A stretch of DNA of 15,733 nt, from contig CAJUFB010000086.1 of assembly GCA_910585805.1 (NCBI GenBank), positions 1 to 15,733 of the forward strand, in the 5' to 3' direction. Both the position numbers and the translations under genes were made by a program. The notes beneath the pieces are model-generated. The model saw nothing but the letters and a program-made list of their open reading frames with translations, made no database searches and was not told where the DNA came from. Of this stretch, positions 6,528 through 14,512 are shown piece after piece. The stretch comes from an uncultured Acetatifactor sp. (GTDB taxonomy: Bacteria > Bacillota > Clostridia > Lachnospirales > Lachnospiraceae). Positions within the stretch are counted from its first letter, which is position 1, and every line of letters starts with the position of its first letter.

Positions 6528-8918
6528 TTGGAAAACCAGATTATGATACGTGCGGGAATGAAACGGCATAAGGGCAGTTTTATCGGAATTGGAATCCTTT
6601 TGTTCCTGACAGCGCTTTCCCTGACAACGGTACTGATGATTGCGCTTGTGGGAAACGGCTATATCCGGGAAGAAATGGAGAGGGCAGGTTTTGGAGATCT
6701 TACCGCATGGGCATCGGATGTGCCGGATATGGAATTCCTGCTGGAAAGTATCCGGGAACAGGAAGGGGTAGAGGGAGCGGAGGTTCAGGAACTGGTTTTT
6801 TCTGAATATGAGGCAAACGGCATGGAATCTGACAGCGAGGGGCAGATGATTCCATGGAACTCTCAAGGAATCGGAGATTCCTTTGGAAGCGAAGCTTCCT
6901 TTGGGGACAGGTATCGTTTCTTTCAGAATAATCTTTCCGGTTATGCAAAAGCTCCGGAAGAAATCAGGGAAGATGAAGTGTTCGTCTCCCCTTCCATGAA
7001 ATCCATGATGGATCTGGAGCCTGGCGATACGATTACCTTTCCCATTGCCAGAGGCGGGCGTAAGTTAAGCCTGACGGTGGCGGGTTATTATGAAGATCCT
7101 TTTATGGGCAGCTCCATGATTGGGATGAAAGGGTTTCTGATCGCAGGAAAGACCTATGAGCAAATCTGCTCTGTCATAGAGGAAACCGGAATGGACGCGC
7201 TGGCCAGGGACGGGAGCATGATCCATATTGAAACAGAAAGCGGCATGACCGCCTCCGAAATAAACAGGGAGCTAACAGAGAACACGCCTCTTTCCATGTA
7301 TACGGAATTTATCCACAGCGCAGACACGATTGCCGGTTTCATGGCAATCCTCCAGAATGCATTTTGTGCGATTATGGCGGCTTTTGCGGTGGTTTTGCTG
7401 GGAGTTGCCATGGCGGTAATGGGACACAGCATTTCCGGACTGGTGGAGCAGGAATGGAAAAATTTTGGGATTTTAAAAACTCTTGGCTTTACAGACAGGA
7501 AACTTTCCGGTCAGCTGCTGGTACAGTATGGGGGAGCGATGGGAGTCGGCATCATTCTGGGGATGCTTTTAGCGGTTCCAATGGCAGGGATGGTGAGCCG
7601 GATGACCGTTACCACTACGGGAGTCCTGCTCCCAGTTCGTTTTCCGCTTCTGCCCTGTGTGGGGATATTTGCCATTCTCCTGTTGGTTCCGGCTGGCTTT
7701 TGTATCCTGCGCCTTCGTAAAATTCGGAAGATTACGCCGATGGCAGCCATCCGGGGAGAATCAGATAGGGTATCCGTGTCAGGAACCACTTTTTTTCGCA
7801 ATGGGCTTCGGGCAAAAGGGCTTACGTTCCATCTGGCGTTGCGGCAGGTTTTGACGGGCAGGAGGCGTTATGCGAGTGCCTGTCTGGTAGCGGCACTTCT
7901 GGTGTTCTTCGCATCCCTGGCAGGCAGGATGAACGGCTGGCTGGGGGCGGACGGAAAGGGAATGATGGATGCCTTTAACCCGGCAGACCTTGACCTGGGC
8001 GTGCAGGTCTTGGGGAAGCTTCCTGCAGAAGAAGTGGAGCAGATGGTGCTTTCTTATACCAATATCACTGACAGCTATCTGTTGGCCATGCCAAGCGTTT
8101 CCGTGAACGGAACGAATTATACGGCCAATGTAATCACGGAGCCGGAGCGTTTCCATATCAGCAGGGGGCAGACCAGCAGAGAGGCCGATCAGGTAGTGCT
8201 GACAGAGGCGCTGGCAGCAGACCTGGGAGCAGATGTAGGAGATTCCGTTACCATCCGGGGAAATAAAGGCAGCAGGGAGTTTACGGTTTCAGGAATCTAC
8301 CACTGTGCCAACGATATGGGGGCAAATCTGGGAATGAGCAGGGAAGGGTATCTCTCCATCGGAGAGGATGACAGCCGCCTGTGGTGTTACCATTATTTCC
8401 TGGAAGACGTTTCCCAGAAACAGGCTATTACAGAGGCTTTGGAACAAGCCTATGGCGGGGACGTCCATGTCCATGAAAATTCCTGGCCTGGGCTTTTTGG
8501 AATCATATCTGCCATGCATCTGATGATTCTTGTCCTGTATGGAATGAGCGCAGTATTTATCTGTATTGTCACGGGAATGGCAGGGACAAAGATTCTGGAT
8601 GCGGAGCGGAAGGATATGGGAATCTATAAATCCATCGGATGCTCTGTCCGGATGCTCCGGCTCTCCTTTGCCTTCCGCTTTGGACTGGTGGCAGCGGCTG
8701 GGGCGGTGATTGGGACACTGGCGGCTATGGGGTTCACGGTTCCGGTTGTATCTGCCCTCATGCGGCTGGCCGGGATAAGCAATTTCGCATCGGGGAATAC
8801 ACCTGGAAGTGTTCTCTTTCCGGGTGGAATGGTAATCCTGTTATTCTTTGGGTTCGCCTGGCTGTTATCAGGCAGGATCAGAAAGGAGGACATGAACGTG
8901 CTGACGGCGGAATCATAA
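6528..8918 (+). CDS. FtsX-type ABC transporter permease, two FtsX domains
   Basis: A permease of about 796 residues, partner of the ATPase at 5645. The TTG at 6528 is preferred because AGGAG (6514-6518) lies nine bases upstream; ATG 6519 touches that site, and ATG 6501 and GTG 6483 have none. Seen: one N-terminal membrane segment, a large extracytoplasmic MacB-like domain, a three-helix FtsX domain ending with WKNFGILKTLGF between helices, a second extracytoplasmic part, and a second FtsX domain with the matching motif ERKDMGIYKSIGC. The two coupling motifs mark an internal duplication, so one chain can supply both halves of the pore. Related systems export antimicrobial peptides or lipids or sense them. 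The substrate is not evident. Confidence 0.9.
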   Translation: MENQIMIRAGMKRHKGSFIGIGILLFLTALSLTTVLMIALVGNGYIREEMERAGFGDLTAWASDVPDMEFLLESIREQEGVEGAEVQELVFSEYEANGMESDSEGQMIPWNSQGIGDSFGSEASFGDRYRFFQNNLSGYAKAPEEIREDEVFVSPSMKSMMDLEPGDTITFPIARGGRKLSLTVAGYYEDPFMGSSMIGMKGFLIAGKTYEQICSVIEETGMDALARDGSMIHIETESGMTASEINRELTENTPLSMYTEFIHSADTIAGFMAILQNAFCAIMAAFAVVLLGVAMAVMGHSISGLVEQEWKNFGILKTLGFTDRKLSGQLLVQYGGAMGVGIILGMLLAVPMAGMVSRMTVTTTGVLLPVRFPLLPCVGIFAILLLVPAGFCILRLRKIRKITPMAAIRGESDRVSVSGTTFFRNGLRAKGLTFHLALRQVLTGRRRYASACLVAALLVFFASLAGRMNGWLGADGKGMMDAFNPADLDLGVQVLGKLPAEEVEQMVLSYTNITDSYLLAMPSVSVNGTNYTANVITEPERFHISRGQTSREADQVVLTEALAADLGADVGDSVTIRGNKGSREFTVSGIYHCANDMGANLGMSREGYLSIGEDDSRLWCYHYFLEDVSQKQAITEALEQAYGGDVHVHENSWPGLFGIISAMHLMILVLYGMSAVFICIVTGMAGTKILDAERKDMGIYKSIGCSVRMLRLSFAFRFGLVAAAGAVIGTLAAMGFTVPVVSALMRLAGISNFASGNTPGSVLFPGGMVILLFFGFAWLLSGRIRKEDMNVLTAES

Positions 8919-9028
8919 AACATATGGAAAGAAGAATGGAAAAAACAGGAAATAACAAAAAAACACCATAAGGGTGTACCATGATGCCCGTAAAAGATGG
9001 GCAAAAATAAGAAGGGATGGAAACAAAA

Positions 9029-9715
9029 ATGAAAAACAACAGCTACAGGAGAATTATGGTAAAAAGGGGAATGGGAATGATGGCGGCAGCGGTACTTTCT
9101 GCCATGCTTCTGGCGGGATGCGGACAGAACGGTCAGGATACCGAAAGAGCAAGAGATACGGTTGTTGAGGGCAGCAATGTTGTCGGAGATGACACCAATA
9201 CTGGAAATGACGGAGCAGGGAATCTTTCCGAAAACCGTACCGATACAGAGGATGTTGCCAGTATGGAGAATCAGTCTGATGGAGATCAGGCGGCTGAAAA
9301 TGGCAGTACACAGCTGGAAGTCCGGTTCGGAGATAACGGGGAGGCTTTCAGGATGACACTCCTGGACAATGAGACTGCAGGGGCTATTGCAGGGTATGTG
9401 GGAACTTCGGACTGGAGACTTCCCATCTATGAAAGGGATGCGGATGCGGACTACAGCGTTCTGCAGTATTATGACATTCCAAGCAGGTATGAGATTCCGT
9501 CCGATAACCCGGAAACCGTGACAGAGGCAAAGGCGGGGGACGTATTTTATTCCGATCCTAACCGAATCGTATTATTTTACCATGATGCGGAGATTTCGGC
9601 AGAGTATACAAAGATTGGTACATTTGACGCAACAGAAGAATTTATAACGGCAGTGGAAGAAAACCCGGTGTTGGAAGGATGGGGCAATAAGATTATCCAG
9701 ATTTCACGACCGTAA
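9029..9715 (+). CDS. Cyclophilin-like fold lipoprotein (copy 2)
   Basis: A 228-residue predicted lipoprotein. Seen: a long basic N-region, a hydrophobic core and the lipobox LAGC with Cys31; an Asp/Asn/Gly/Glu-rich linker at about 32-93; and a C-terminal beta-rich domain from about 94 with the LEVRFGDN start, LLDNETA, KAGDVFY and NRIVLFYHD. These correspond to segments in the other two cyclophilin-like lipoproteins. The start is uncertain: ATG 9017 sits too close to GAAGGG, ATG 9029 is better spaced, and ATG 9056 has AGGAG four bases upstream and would give a shorter, conventional signal peptide. It follows the permease by about 110 bases and may act outside the cell with the transporter. That link rests on position only, and function is unknown. 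Confidence 0.78.
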   Translation: MKNNSYRRIMVKRGMGMMAAAVLSAMLLAGCGQNGQDTERARDTVVEGSNVVGDDTNTGNDGAGNLSENRTDTEDVASMENQSDGDQAAENGSTQLEVRFGDNGEAFRMTLLDNETAGAIAGYVGTSDWRLPIYERDADADYSVLQYYDIPSRYEIPSDNPETVTEAKAGDVFYSDPNRIVLFYHDAEISAEYTKIGTFDATEEFITAVEENPVLEGWGNKIIQISRP

Positions 9716-9861
9716 AATGACAGACAACGACAATTATTTCAGTCTTTTATTATAAGAACAATCCTACAGTTCTGCAAAAATCAGTTGACAGAAGAACGGT
9801 CAGGTATTTGAAAGAAGCATGTAAAAAAGAAATTTGGCTTAATGGAGTGGAGGAAAACAAG

Positions 9862-10746
9862 ATGAAAGTAATTGAGAATCAGACCTTTGATATGGAGCGC
9901 GCCCTTTACGGGAGTGAGGAGCTATTGGTACAAAACTGCTCTTTTGACGGTCCGGCGGACGGGGAGAGCGCATTCAAAGAGGGAAGGAATATCAAAGCAG
10001 CGCATTGCTTTTTCAACCTGCGCTATCCCTTCTGGCATGACCATGGGCTTTCCATTCAGGATTCGGAAATGACGGAACTTTGCAGGGCGGCCCTCTGGTA
10101 TTCCGACCATGTGGAGATTACGGATACAAAGCTGCATGGTATCAAAGCGCTCAGGGAATGCAGCGATGTTGTGGTCAGAAACTGCGATATTATTTCCCCG
10201 GAGTTCGGATGGTCCGCGCGGGGAATCCGTATGGAAGATACAACAGCAGTCAGTGAGTATTTTATGATGCGGTCAGAGGATCTGGTATTCCGCGGCGTAG
10301 AGTTTACAGGCAAATATTCCTTCCAGTATATCAAAAACGCCACTTTTGAAAACTGCGTATTTGACACGAAGGATGCCTTCTGGCATAGGGAAAACATAAT
10401 CGTCAAAGACAGCATAATCAAAGGGGAATATCTGGCATGGTACTCAGAGGGCCTGACACTGATCCGTTGTAAGATTATCGGTACACAGCCCCTGTGCTAC
10501 TGCAAAAATCTGAAACTGATTGACTGTGAAATGGTGGATACGGATCTTGCTTTTGAAAAATCGGAAGTGGATGCAGTCATTACCACAAAGGTTGACAGTA
10601 TCAAAAATCCGCTGTCCGGATGCATTTCTGTGCCGGAGATGGGAGAGCTGATTCTGGATGATGAACAGGCAAAAGGTGAAGTGATTGTCCGTGGTTCAGA
10701 GGGAATGAAGGCGGTATGTACCGCCCAGGCTTACAAAACAGCCTGA
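9862..10746 (+). CDS. DUF3737 family protein, right-handed beta-helix-like (copy 1)
   Basis: A 294-residue protein of the DUF3737 family, no signal peptide. The start at 9862 has GGAGG eight bases upstream; the in-frame ATG at 9808 lacks one. Seen: imperfect repeats of about 19-20 residues, each with an aromatic pair, a turn, then alternating hydrophobics ending in Cys or Ser. Examples in sequence are DAFWHRENIIVKDS, EYLAWYSEGLTLIRC and PLCYCKNLKLIDC. This pattern indicates stacked beta-helix coils. Such folds often bind or cut carbohydrates, but I see no known catalytic motif. A paralogue lies at 13017. Here the next gene is a MATE exporter, 32 bases on, suggesting an operon. Its function is unknown. 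Confidence 0.85.
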   Translation: MKVIENQTFDMERALYGSEELLVQNCSFDGPADGESAFKEGRNIKAAHCFFNLRYPFWHDHGLSIQDSEMTELCRAALWYSDHVEITDTKLHGIKALRECSDVVVRNCDIISPEFGWSARGIRMEDTTAVSEYFMMRSEDLVFRGVEFTGKYSFQYIKNATFENCVFDTKDAFWHRENIIVKDSIIKGEYLAWYSEGLTLIRCKIIGTQPLCYCKNLKLIDCEMVDTDLAFEKSEVDAVITTKVDSIKNPLSGCISVPEMGELILDDEQAKGEVIVRGSEGMKAVCTAQAYKTA

Positions 10747-10778
10747 TGCTTTTTCTGCCAGAGGGAGGTGTTTTATTT

Positions 10779-12179
10779 ATGGAAGAAAAGCTGCTGGAAA
10801 ACCGTCCTGTGGAAAATCCTATGGAGAATCCTATGGGAACGGCAAACATATCGGGCCTGGTGTTGAAAACCGGATTGCCGCTGATGATTTCCCTGCTGAT
10901 CAATTCTCTTTATAACTTTGTAGACAGTGTGTTCGTTGCCAGGATATCGGAAGATGCATTGACGGCATTATCGTTGGCGGCTCCGGTTCAGATTATCATG
11001 TCTGCCATGGGGCTTGGCATTGCCGTGGGACTGAATGCGGTCATTTCCAGGGCATTAGGTGAGGGGAACCGGAAACGGGTAAAGGAAACGGCATCTGCGG
11101 CGCTGGTGCTGGCATTTCTGGCATGGGTATTGGTTGTACTGTTGGAAGTTGTGGCGATGAGACCATATTTCAGATGGCAGTCCGGCGGAGCCGAAACCAT
11201 TATGGGCTATGGAATCCCATATTTACAAATCTGTATGCTGGGGTGTCTGGGCATGATGGGACAGTGGGTATTTGACCGTTTTGTAATGGCAAGCGGCAAA
11301 TCATCTTTGTTTTTGTTTACACTTTCCGCAGCTTCCATCACCAATTTGGTGTTAGACCCAATCCTTATTTTCGGATACTTTGGGCTTCCGGCCATGGGGA
11401 CGGCAGGTGCGGCGTTGGCTACTGTGATCGGCCAGTGGGTTGGGTGCTTTGCCGGATATTTCATCAACCGCAGATGGAACCAGGAGATTCCAATCCGTTT
11501 TACCTTAAAGGCAGATACTGGGTGTATCGCGGCTATCTTAAAAGTAGGGATACCAAGTACCTTTGTGCAAGTTATTACTTCTGTGCTGGCAATTTATGTA
11601 AATTCAGTCCTCATGGCCATTACACCCACGGCGGTGGCTGTCTACGGAGCCTGTGTCAAGATACAGGGACTTGTGACGGTTGGGGTGAATGGTATGGGTA
11701 GCGGACTGATTCCCATTGTAGCGTACAATTACGGCGCAAAAAAGCCGGAAAGGATTTATCAGGGCTGCCGGTGGGCGATGGGATATTCCTTTCTGCTTTA
11801 CGGTGTATTTTTTCTCATTATGGAAATTGTGCCGGAACAGGTGTTATTGTTGTTTGACGCTTCGGAAGAAATGCTTGGGATTGGAGTGACGGCGCTGCGG
11901 ATCATGGCGGTGAGCTATCTTCTCTCCAATGTCTGCCTTACCTTTTCTGCCGCTTTCCAGGGATTGGGAATGGGAGTTCAGAGTATGCTGCTTACTTTAA
12001 GCAGGCAGGTCATCTTGCCGGTGCTTTTGATTGCAGCTGTCTCACATCTGGGGGAGCTGTCATTGGTCTGGTGGGCATTTGTGCTGGCAGAGGCGCTGGT
12101 GATTCCTGGAGGTATGATTCTCTGGAAAAAGGAATCGGGGAAAGCATTAAAACCGTTCCAAGTAATGGGAAGTGAATAA
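10779..12179 (+). CDS. MATE family efflux transporter
   Basis: A 466-residue multidrug and toxic compound extrusion family protein, typical length for 12 membrane segments. The start at 10779 has GGGAGGTG about eight bases upstream; an earlier in-frame ATG (10716) lies inside the preceding gene. Seen: the N-terminal MATE signature region GLVLKTGLPLMISLLINSLY followed by NFVDSVFVARIS and LGEGNRKRVKETAS, and the corresponding second-half motifs (GMGSGLIPIVAYNYGAKKPE) in the duplicated half. MATE proteins export cationic or hydrophobic compounds using a Na+ or H+ gradient. It probably shares a transcript with DUF3737 copy 1. The substrate is unknown. Confidence 0.92.
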   Translation: MEEKLLENRPVENPMENPMGTANISGLVLKTGLPLMISLLINSLYNFVDSVFVARISEDALTALSLAAPVQIIMSAMGLGIAVGLNAVISRALGEGNRKRVKETASAALVLAFLAWVLVVLLEVVAMRPYFRWQSGGAETIMGYGIPYLQICMLGCLGMMGQWVFDRFVMASGKSSLFLFTLSAASITNLVLDPILIFGYFGLPAMGTAGAALATVIGQWVGCFAGYFINRRWNQEIPIRFTLKADTGCIAAILKVGIPSTFVQVITSVLAIYVNSVLMAITPTAVAVYGACVKIQGLVTVGVNGMGSGLIPIVAYNYGAKKPERIYQGCRWAMGYSFLLYGVFFLIMEIVPEQVLLLFDASEEMLGIGVTALRIMAVSYLLSNVCLTFSAAFQGLGMGVQSMLLTLSRQVILPVLLIAAVSHLGELSLVWWAFVLAEALVIPGGMILWKKESGKALKPFQVMGSE

Positions 12180-12312
12180 CAGGAGGGAACAGAGGCGGCA
12201 TATGAATTTTGGGATTGCCGGCTCTTATTCATGACAATAGAAAGTTTGCATAGTGCGCTTTCTACTGCTTGACAGAAAATCATGTACAGTATCGGCGGTA
12301 ACATCGGCAGTG

Positions 12313-12607
12313 CATAATATCCCCGAAACGTATTCCCTTATGGGATGACTGTTGGCCATGACTATGCAGAAGTTTTGATGGACTACGATTTTTATCAGGT
12401 GATTCCCCAGTATGACAAAAAAGTGCTTCTGGTTCATGGCGATAAAGATGGGATTGTGCCGGTTTCTAATTCGGAAAAAGCAGCTCAGGTGTACCCTTCT
12501 GTCCAATTTGAGGTTTTATCAGGAGCCGGGCATGGCTTTTATGGCAATGATGTGGAAAAACCACGGATTTTATACTGGGATATTTAGAAGAACTTTTTGA
12601 TGATTAA
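12313..12607 (+). pseudogene. C-terminal remnant of an alpha/beta hydrolase with two frameshifts
   Basis: Three reading frames joined end to end give one continuous hydrolase C-terminus. The first is HNIPETYSLMG (12313-12345), then a shift of one missing base in a G-run near 12342. Next comes MTVGHDYAEVLMDYDFYQV through LLVHGDKDGIVP (acid Asp) and GAGHGFYG (catalytic His). A second single-base loss in an A-run near 12560 is followed by TTDFILGYLEELFDD and TAA at 12605-12607. The nucleophile half is absent upstream, so this cannot make an active enzyme. Both shifts lie in homopolymers, so sequencing error could account for the frames but not for the missing half. Longest open piece: 12345-12587. 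Confidence 0.75.
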
Positions 12608-12689
12608 CTGCTGGATTTTATTCAGTCTTTCATTGGATACGGTTGTAGATGGATAGGTTTTTACTATAAAAACATATTATGTATAAATA

Positions 12690-12718
12690 TTTACTACTCT
12701 TATCCGATTTTTTATACT
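12690..12718 (+). promoter_or_regulatory. Candidate sigma-70/sigma-A promoter
   Basis: The -35 box TTTACT (12690-12695) and -10 box TATACT (12713-12718) are separated by exactly 17 bases. The -35 matches 4 of 6 consensus bases and the -10 matches 5 of 6. It lies in a very AT-rich stretch upstream of a 27-codon ORF with a good ribosome site and then DUF3737 copy 2, for which it could provide a transcript with a long leader. Confidence 0.45.
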
Positions 12719-12783
12719 ATATGTATAAAGAAAAACATTAGGAAGATTTATGTTCCAGCTGGTGTAACTATGGGAGGTGTTCT

Positions 12784-12867
12784 ATGGCAAGAGCGATAAA
12801 GCAAATTGAAAAGGATTCGGAAGGAAATTTATTGGATGAGTTGAGAAATCTGCAAGAATTCATTTAG
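12784..12867 (+). CDS. Small ORF of 27 codons, possible leader peptide or truncated gene
   Basis: ATG 12784 follows GGAGGT (12775-12780) at a good distance, and a candidate promoter lies about 65 bases upstream. The peptide begins MARAIKQIEKDSEGN and ends DELRNLQEFI at a TAG. The last third lies inside the 38-bp repeat shared with 2984-3021, where the same frame also hits TAG. It resembles no family I recognise. It may be the surviving start of a broken gene, a leader ORF for the downstream DUF3737 operon, or chance. Confidence 0.35.
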   Translation: MARAIKQIEKDSEGNLLDELRNLQEFI

Positions 12868-12912
12868 AAATTGTTTATCTTTTTGTTAGCGGCATGTTAT
12901 CTGCCGTTGCTA
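12841..12912. repeat. Dispersed direct repeat, copy 2
   Basis: Bases 12841-12878 are identical to 2984-3021, with diverging similarity for about 30 more bases. This copy overlaps the end of the 27-codon ORF and lies about 105 bases before the start of DUF3737 copy 2. After the shared TAG, the frame reads KLFIFLLAACYLPLL, resembling a lipoprotein signal sequence. Another frame gives a 15-codon ORF from ATG 12893. Neither is convincing as a gene. Confidence 0.65.
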
Positions 12913-13016
12913 TCCTTATTACAAGCCGGAGGAAAGAGTAGGCAGACATAAAGTGTGATTGTATAAAGGCGCAATTCAATAAAGTTTTACGGAACATAAT
13001 GATAGGAGGAAACATC

Positions 13017-13880
13017 ATGAAAGCAAAAGAAATCAGACAGGAGTATTTAACAGGAGAAAGAGCATTGTTTCAGGGGGCAAACCTGAAAATCTGCGACAGC
13101 ACCTTTGCAGATGGAGAGTCCCCGCTGAAGGAGAGCCATGATATTGAACTGGAAGGCTGCATGTTCAAGTGGAAGTATCCCTTCTGGTATGCGAAGAATA
13201 TTACAGCCAGAAACTGTACCTGGTTTGAGATGGCCCGCGCAGGAGTATGGTACACGGACAACATCACGGTGGAGGATGCCATGATCGAGGCCCCGAAGAA
13301 CTTCCGCCGCTGCCGCACAGTAAATCTGCGCAATGTGAACTTCCCCAATGCAGCGGAAACACTTTGGAACTGTGAGGATGTGACCTTGGAGCATGTATCG
13401 GCAAAGGGTGATTATTTTGCCATGAACAGCCAGAATATGGTGCTGCGGGATTTCCAGCTGGTGGGCAATTATTCCTTTGATGGGGTAAAGAATATGGAAA
13501 TCCATAATGCCCGGATGCTTTCCAAGGATGCCTTCTGGAACAGCGAGAATGTGACCGTATACGATTCTTTCATCTCCGGCGAATATCTGGGATGGAATGC
13601 GAAGAACCTGACGCTGATTAACTGCACCATTGAGAGCCTGCAGGGAATGTGCTACATTGACAATCTGGTGATGAAGAACTGTAAGCTCCTGAACACCACG
13701 CTGGCTTTTGAGTATTCCACGGTGGATGCCGACATCACGGGAAAGATTGACAGCGTGATGAACCCTTCCGGCGGAGTGATTCGTGCAGACCGTATTGATG
13801 AACTAATTGTTGAAAAAGACAAGGTAGATCCGGCAAAGACAAAGATCATTTGCAGGAGAGAGTGGAAGGAGGCGGTATGA
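13017..13880 (+). CDS. DUF3737 family protein, right-handed beta-helix-like (copy 2)
   Basis: A 287-residue paralogue of the protein at 9862. ATG 13017 has AGGAGG seven bases upstream; the earlier in-frame ATG at 12999 overlaps that site. Seen: the same coil repeats in the same order, for example YPFW, AGVWYTDNITVED, YSFDGVKNMEIHN, DAFWNSENVTVYDS and EYLGWNAKNLTLINC. The matched positions in copy 1 are YPFW, AALWYSDHVEITD, YSFQYIKNATFEN, DAFWHRENIIVKDS and EYLAWYSEGLTLIRC. The C-terminus ends in a basic stretch (ICRREWKEAV). Its stop overlaps the LysE start as ATGA, implying translational coupling. No signal peptide and no catalytic motif are visible; function unknown. Confidence 0.87.
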   Translation: MKAKEIRQEYLTGERALFQGANLKICDSTFADGESPLKESHDIELEGCMFKWKYPFWYAKNITARNCTWFEMARAGVWYTDNITVEDAMIEAPKNFRRCRTVNLRNVNFPNAAETLWNCEDVTLEHVSAKGDYFAMNSQNMVLRDFQLVGNYSFDGVKNMEIHNARMLSKDAFWNSENVTVYDSFISGEYLGWNAKNLTLINCTIESLQGMCYIDNLVMKNCKLLNTTLAFEYSTVDADITGKIDSVMNPSGGVIRADRIDELIVEKDKVDPAKTKIICRREWKEAV

Positions 13881-14485
13881 GCCTGCTTTTGAAAGGGATT
13901 CTGATCGGGCTGCTCTTTGGGGTGCCGGTGGGTGCTGTAGGAGCCATGACGGTACAAAGGACATTGGAGCATGGGATAAAGGCAGGACTTCTCACGGGAA
14001 TGGGATCGTCCATAGCGGACTGTATCTATGCTGCAATCGGAGCTTTCGGTCTGACTATGGTTTCGGATTTCCTTTTGGAATACCAGACTGCCATCCATCT
14101 GGCAGGGGGAACCATTGTCCTGTTTATGGGAATCCGCCTGCTTTTCCGAAAAGGAGAGGCGGCCAAAATCCCGGCAGTGTCGGGAAGAGTGCGGATGTTT
14201 CTTTCTTCTTTTGCGATAGGGATTACGAATCCGGCGGCGATCCTGACCTTTCTGTTTGCCTTTTCCTGGTTTGGCATTGCGGGAGGAAGTACGTCTGAAA
14301 ATGGCTGGCTGGTGGTTTTAGGCGTTTTCATTGGAACCTACCTCTGGTGGGGAGGGCTTACGGCCGCAGTGGCTCTGGCCAGAAAGAAGAAGCGGACGGA
14401 CAACCTCCGGAAGATGAACCGGATTTTCGGGGTGGTTTTGAGTTTGTTTGGAATCTTTGTTTTTATACGGGCGATTCCAACATGA
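13877..14485 (+). CDS. LysE/RhtB family exporter
   Basis: A 202-residue membrane protein, typical LysE-family size with six expected membrane segments. The ATG overlaps the DUF3737 stop (ATGA), and AAGGAGG (13866-13872) lies just upstream; the in-frame ATG at 13850 has no such site. Seen: the N-terminal family motif region GVPVGAVGAMTVQRTL, then AGLLTGMGSSIADCIYAAIGAFG, and in the middle SSFAIGITNPAAILTF, matching the conserved NP element of the second half. LysE proteins export amino acids or related small cations. Tight coupling to DUF3737 suggests a joint role, not otherwise supported. The next gene begins 27 bases on. Confidence 0.88.
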   Translation: MSLLLKGILIGLLFGVPVGAVGAMTVQRTLEHGIKAGLLTGMGSSIADCIYAAIGAFGLTMVSDFLLEYQTAIHLAGGTIVLFMGIRLLFRKGEAAKIPAVSGRVRMFLSSFAIGITNPAAILTFLFAFSWFGIAGGSTSENGWLVVLGVFIGTYLWWGGLTAAVALARKKKRTDNLRKMNRIFGVVLSLFGIFVFIRAIPT

Positions 14486-14512
14486 AATATATCATTAGAG
14501 GAGCGGATAACA

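Larger units (their letters stand above)
12180..13016. other. Region without an intact larger gene
   Basis: About 840 bases of decayed DNA. It holds an alpha/beta-hydrolase remnant (12313-12607), a promoter candidate (12690-12718), a 27-codon ORF (12784-12867) and repeat copy 2 (12841-12912). In 12180-12312 I translated all three forward frames and saw nothing recognisable, including no N-terminal half for the hydrolase. The final ~100 bases lead into the ribosome site of the second DUF3737 gene. Confidence 0.6.

Noticed and set aside
7364..7720. 118-codon + strand frame inside the permease gene
   Set aside because: It is an out-of-frame shadow of the FtsX permease, Gly/Ser-rich and without motifs.
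8957..8977. Small hairpin acacc/ggtgt beside seven As, a terminator shape on the minus strand
   Set aside because: The stem is only five base pairs and no minus-strand gene ends there.
9785..9813. Perfect -35 box TTGACA before DUF3737 copy 1
   Set aside because: No acceptable -10 box lies 16-18 bases downstream (TTGAAA at 17), so it was not called as a promoter.
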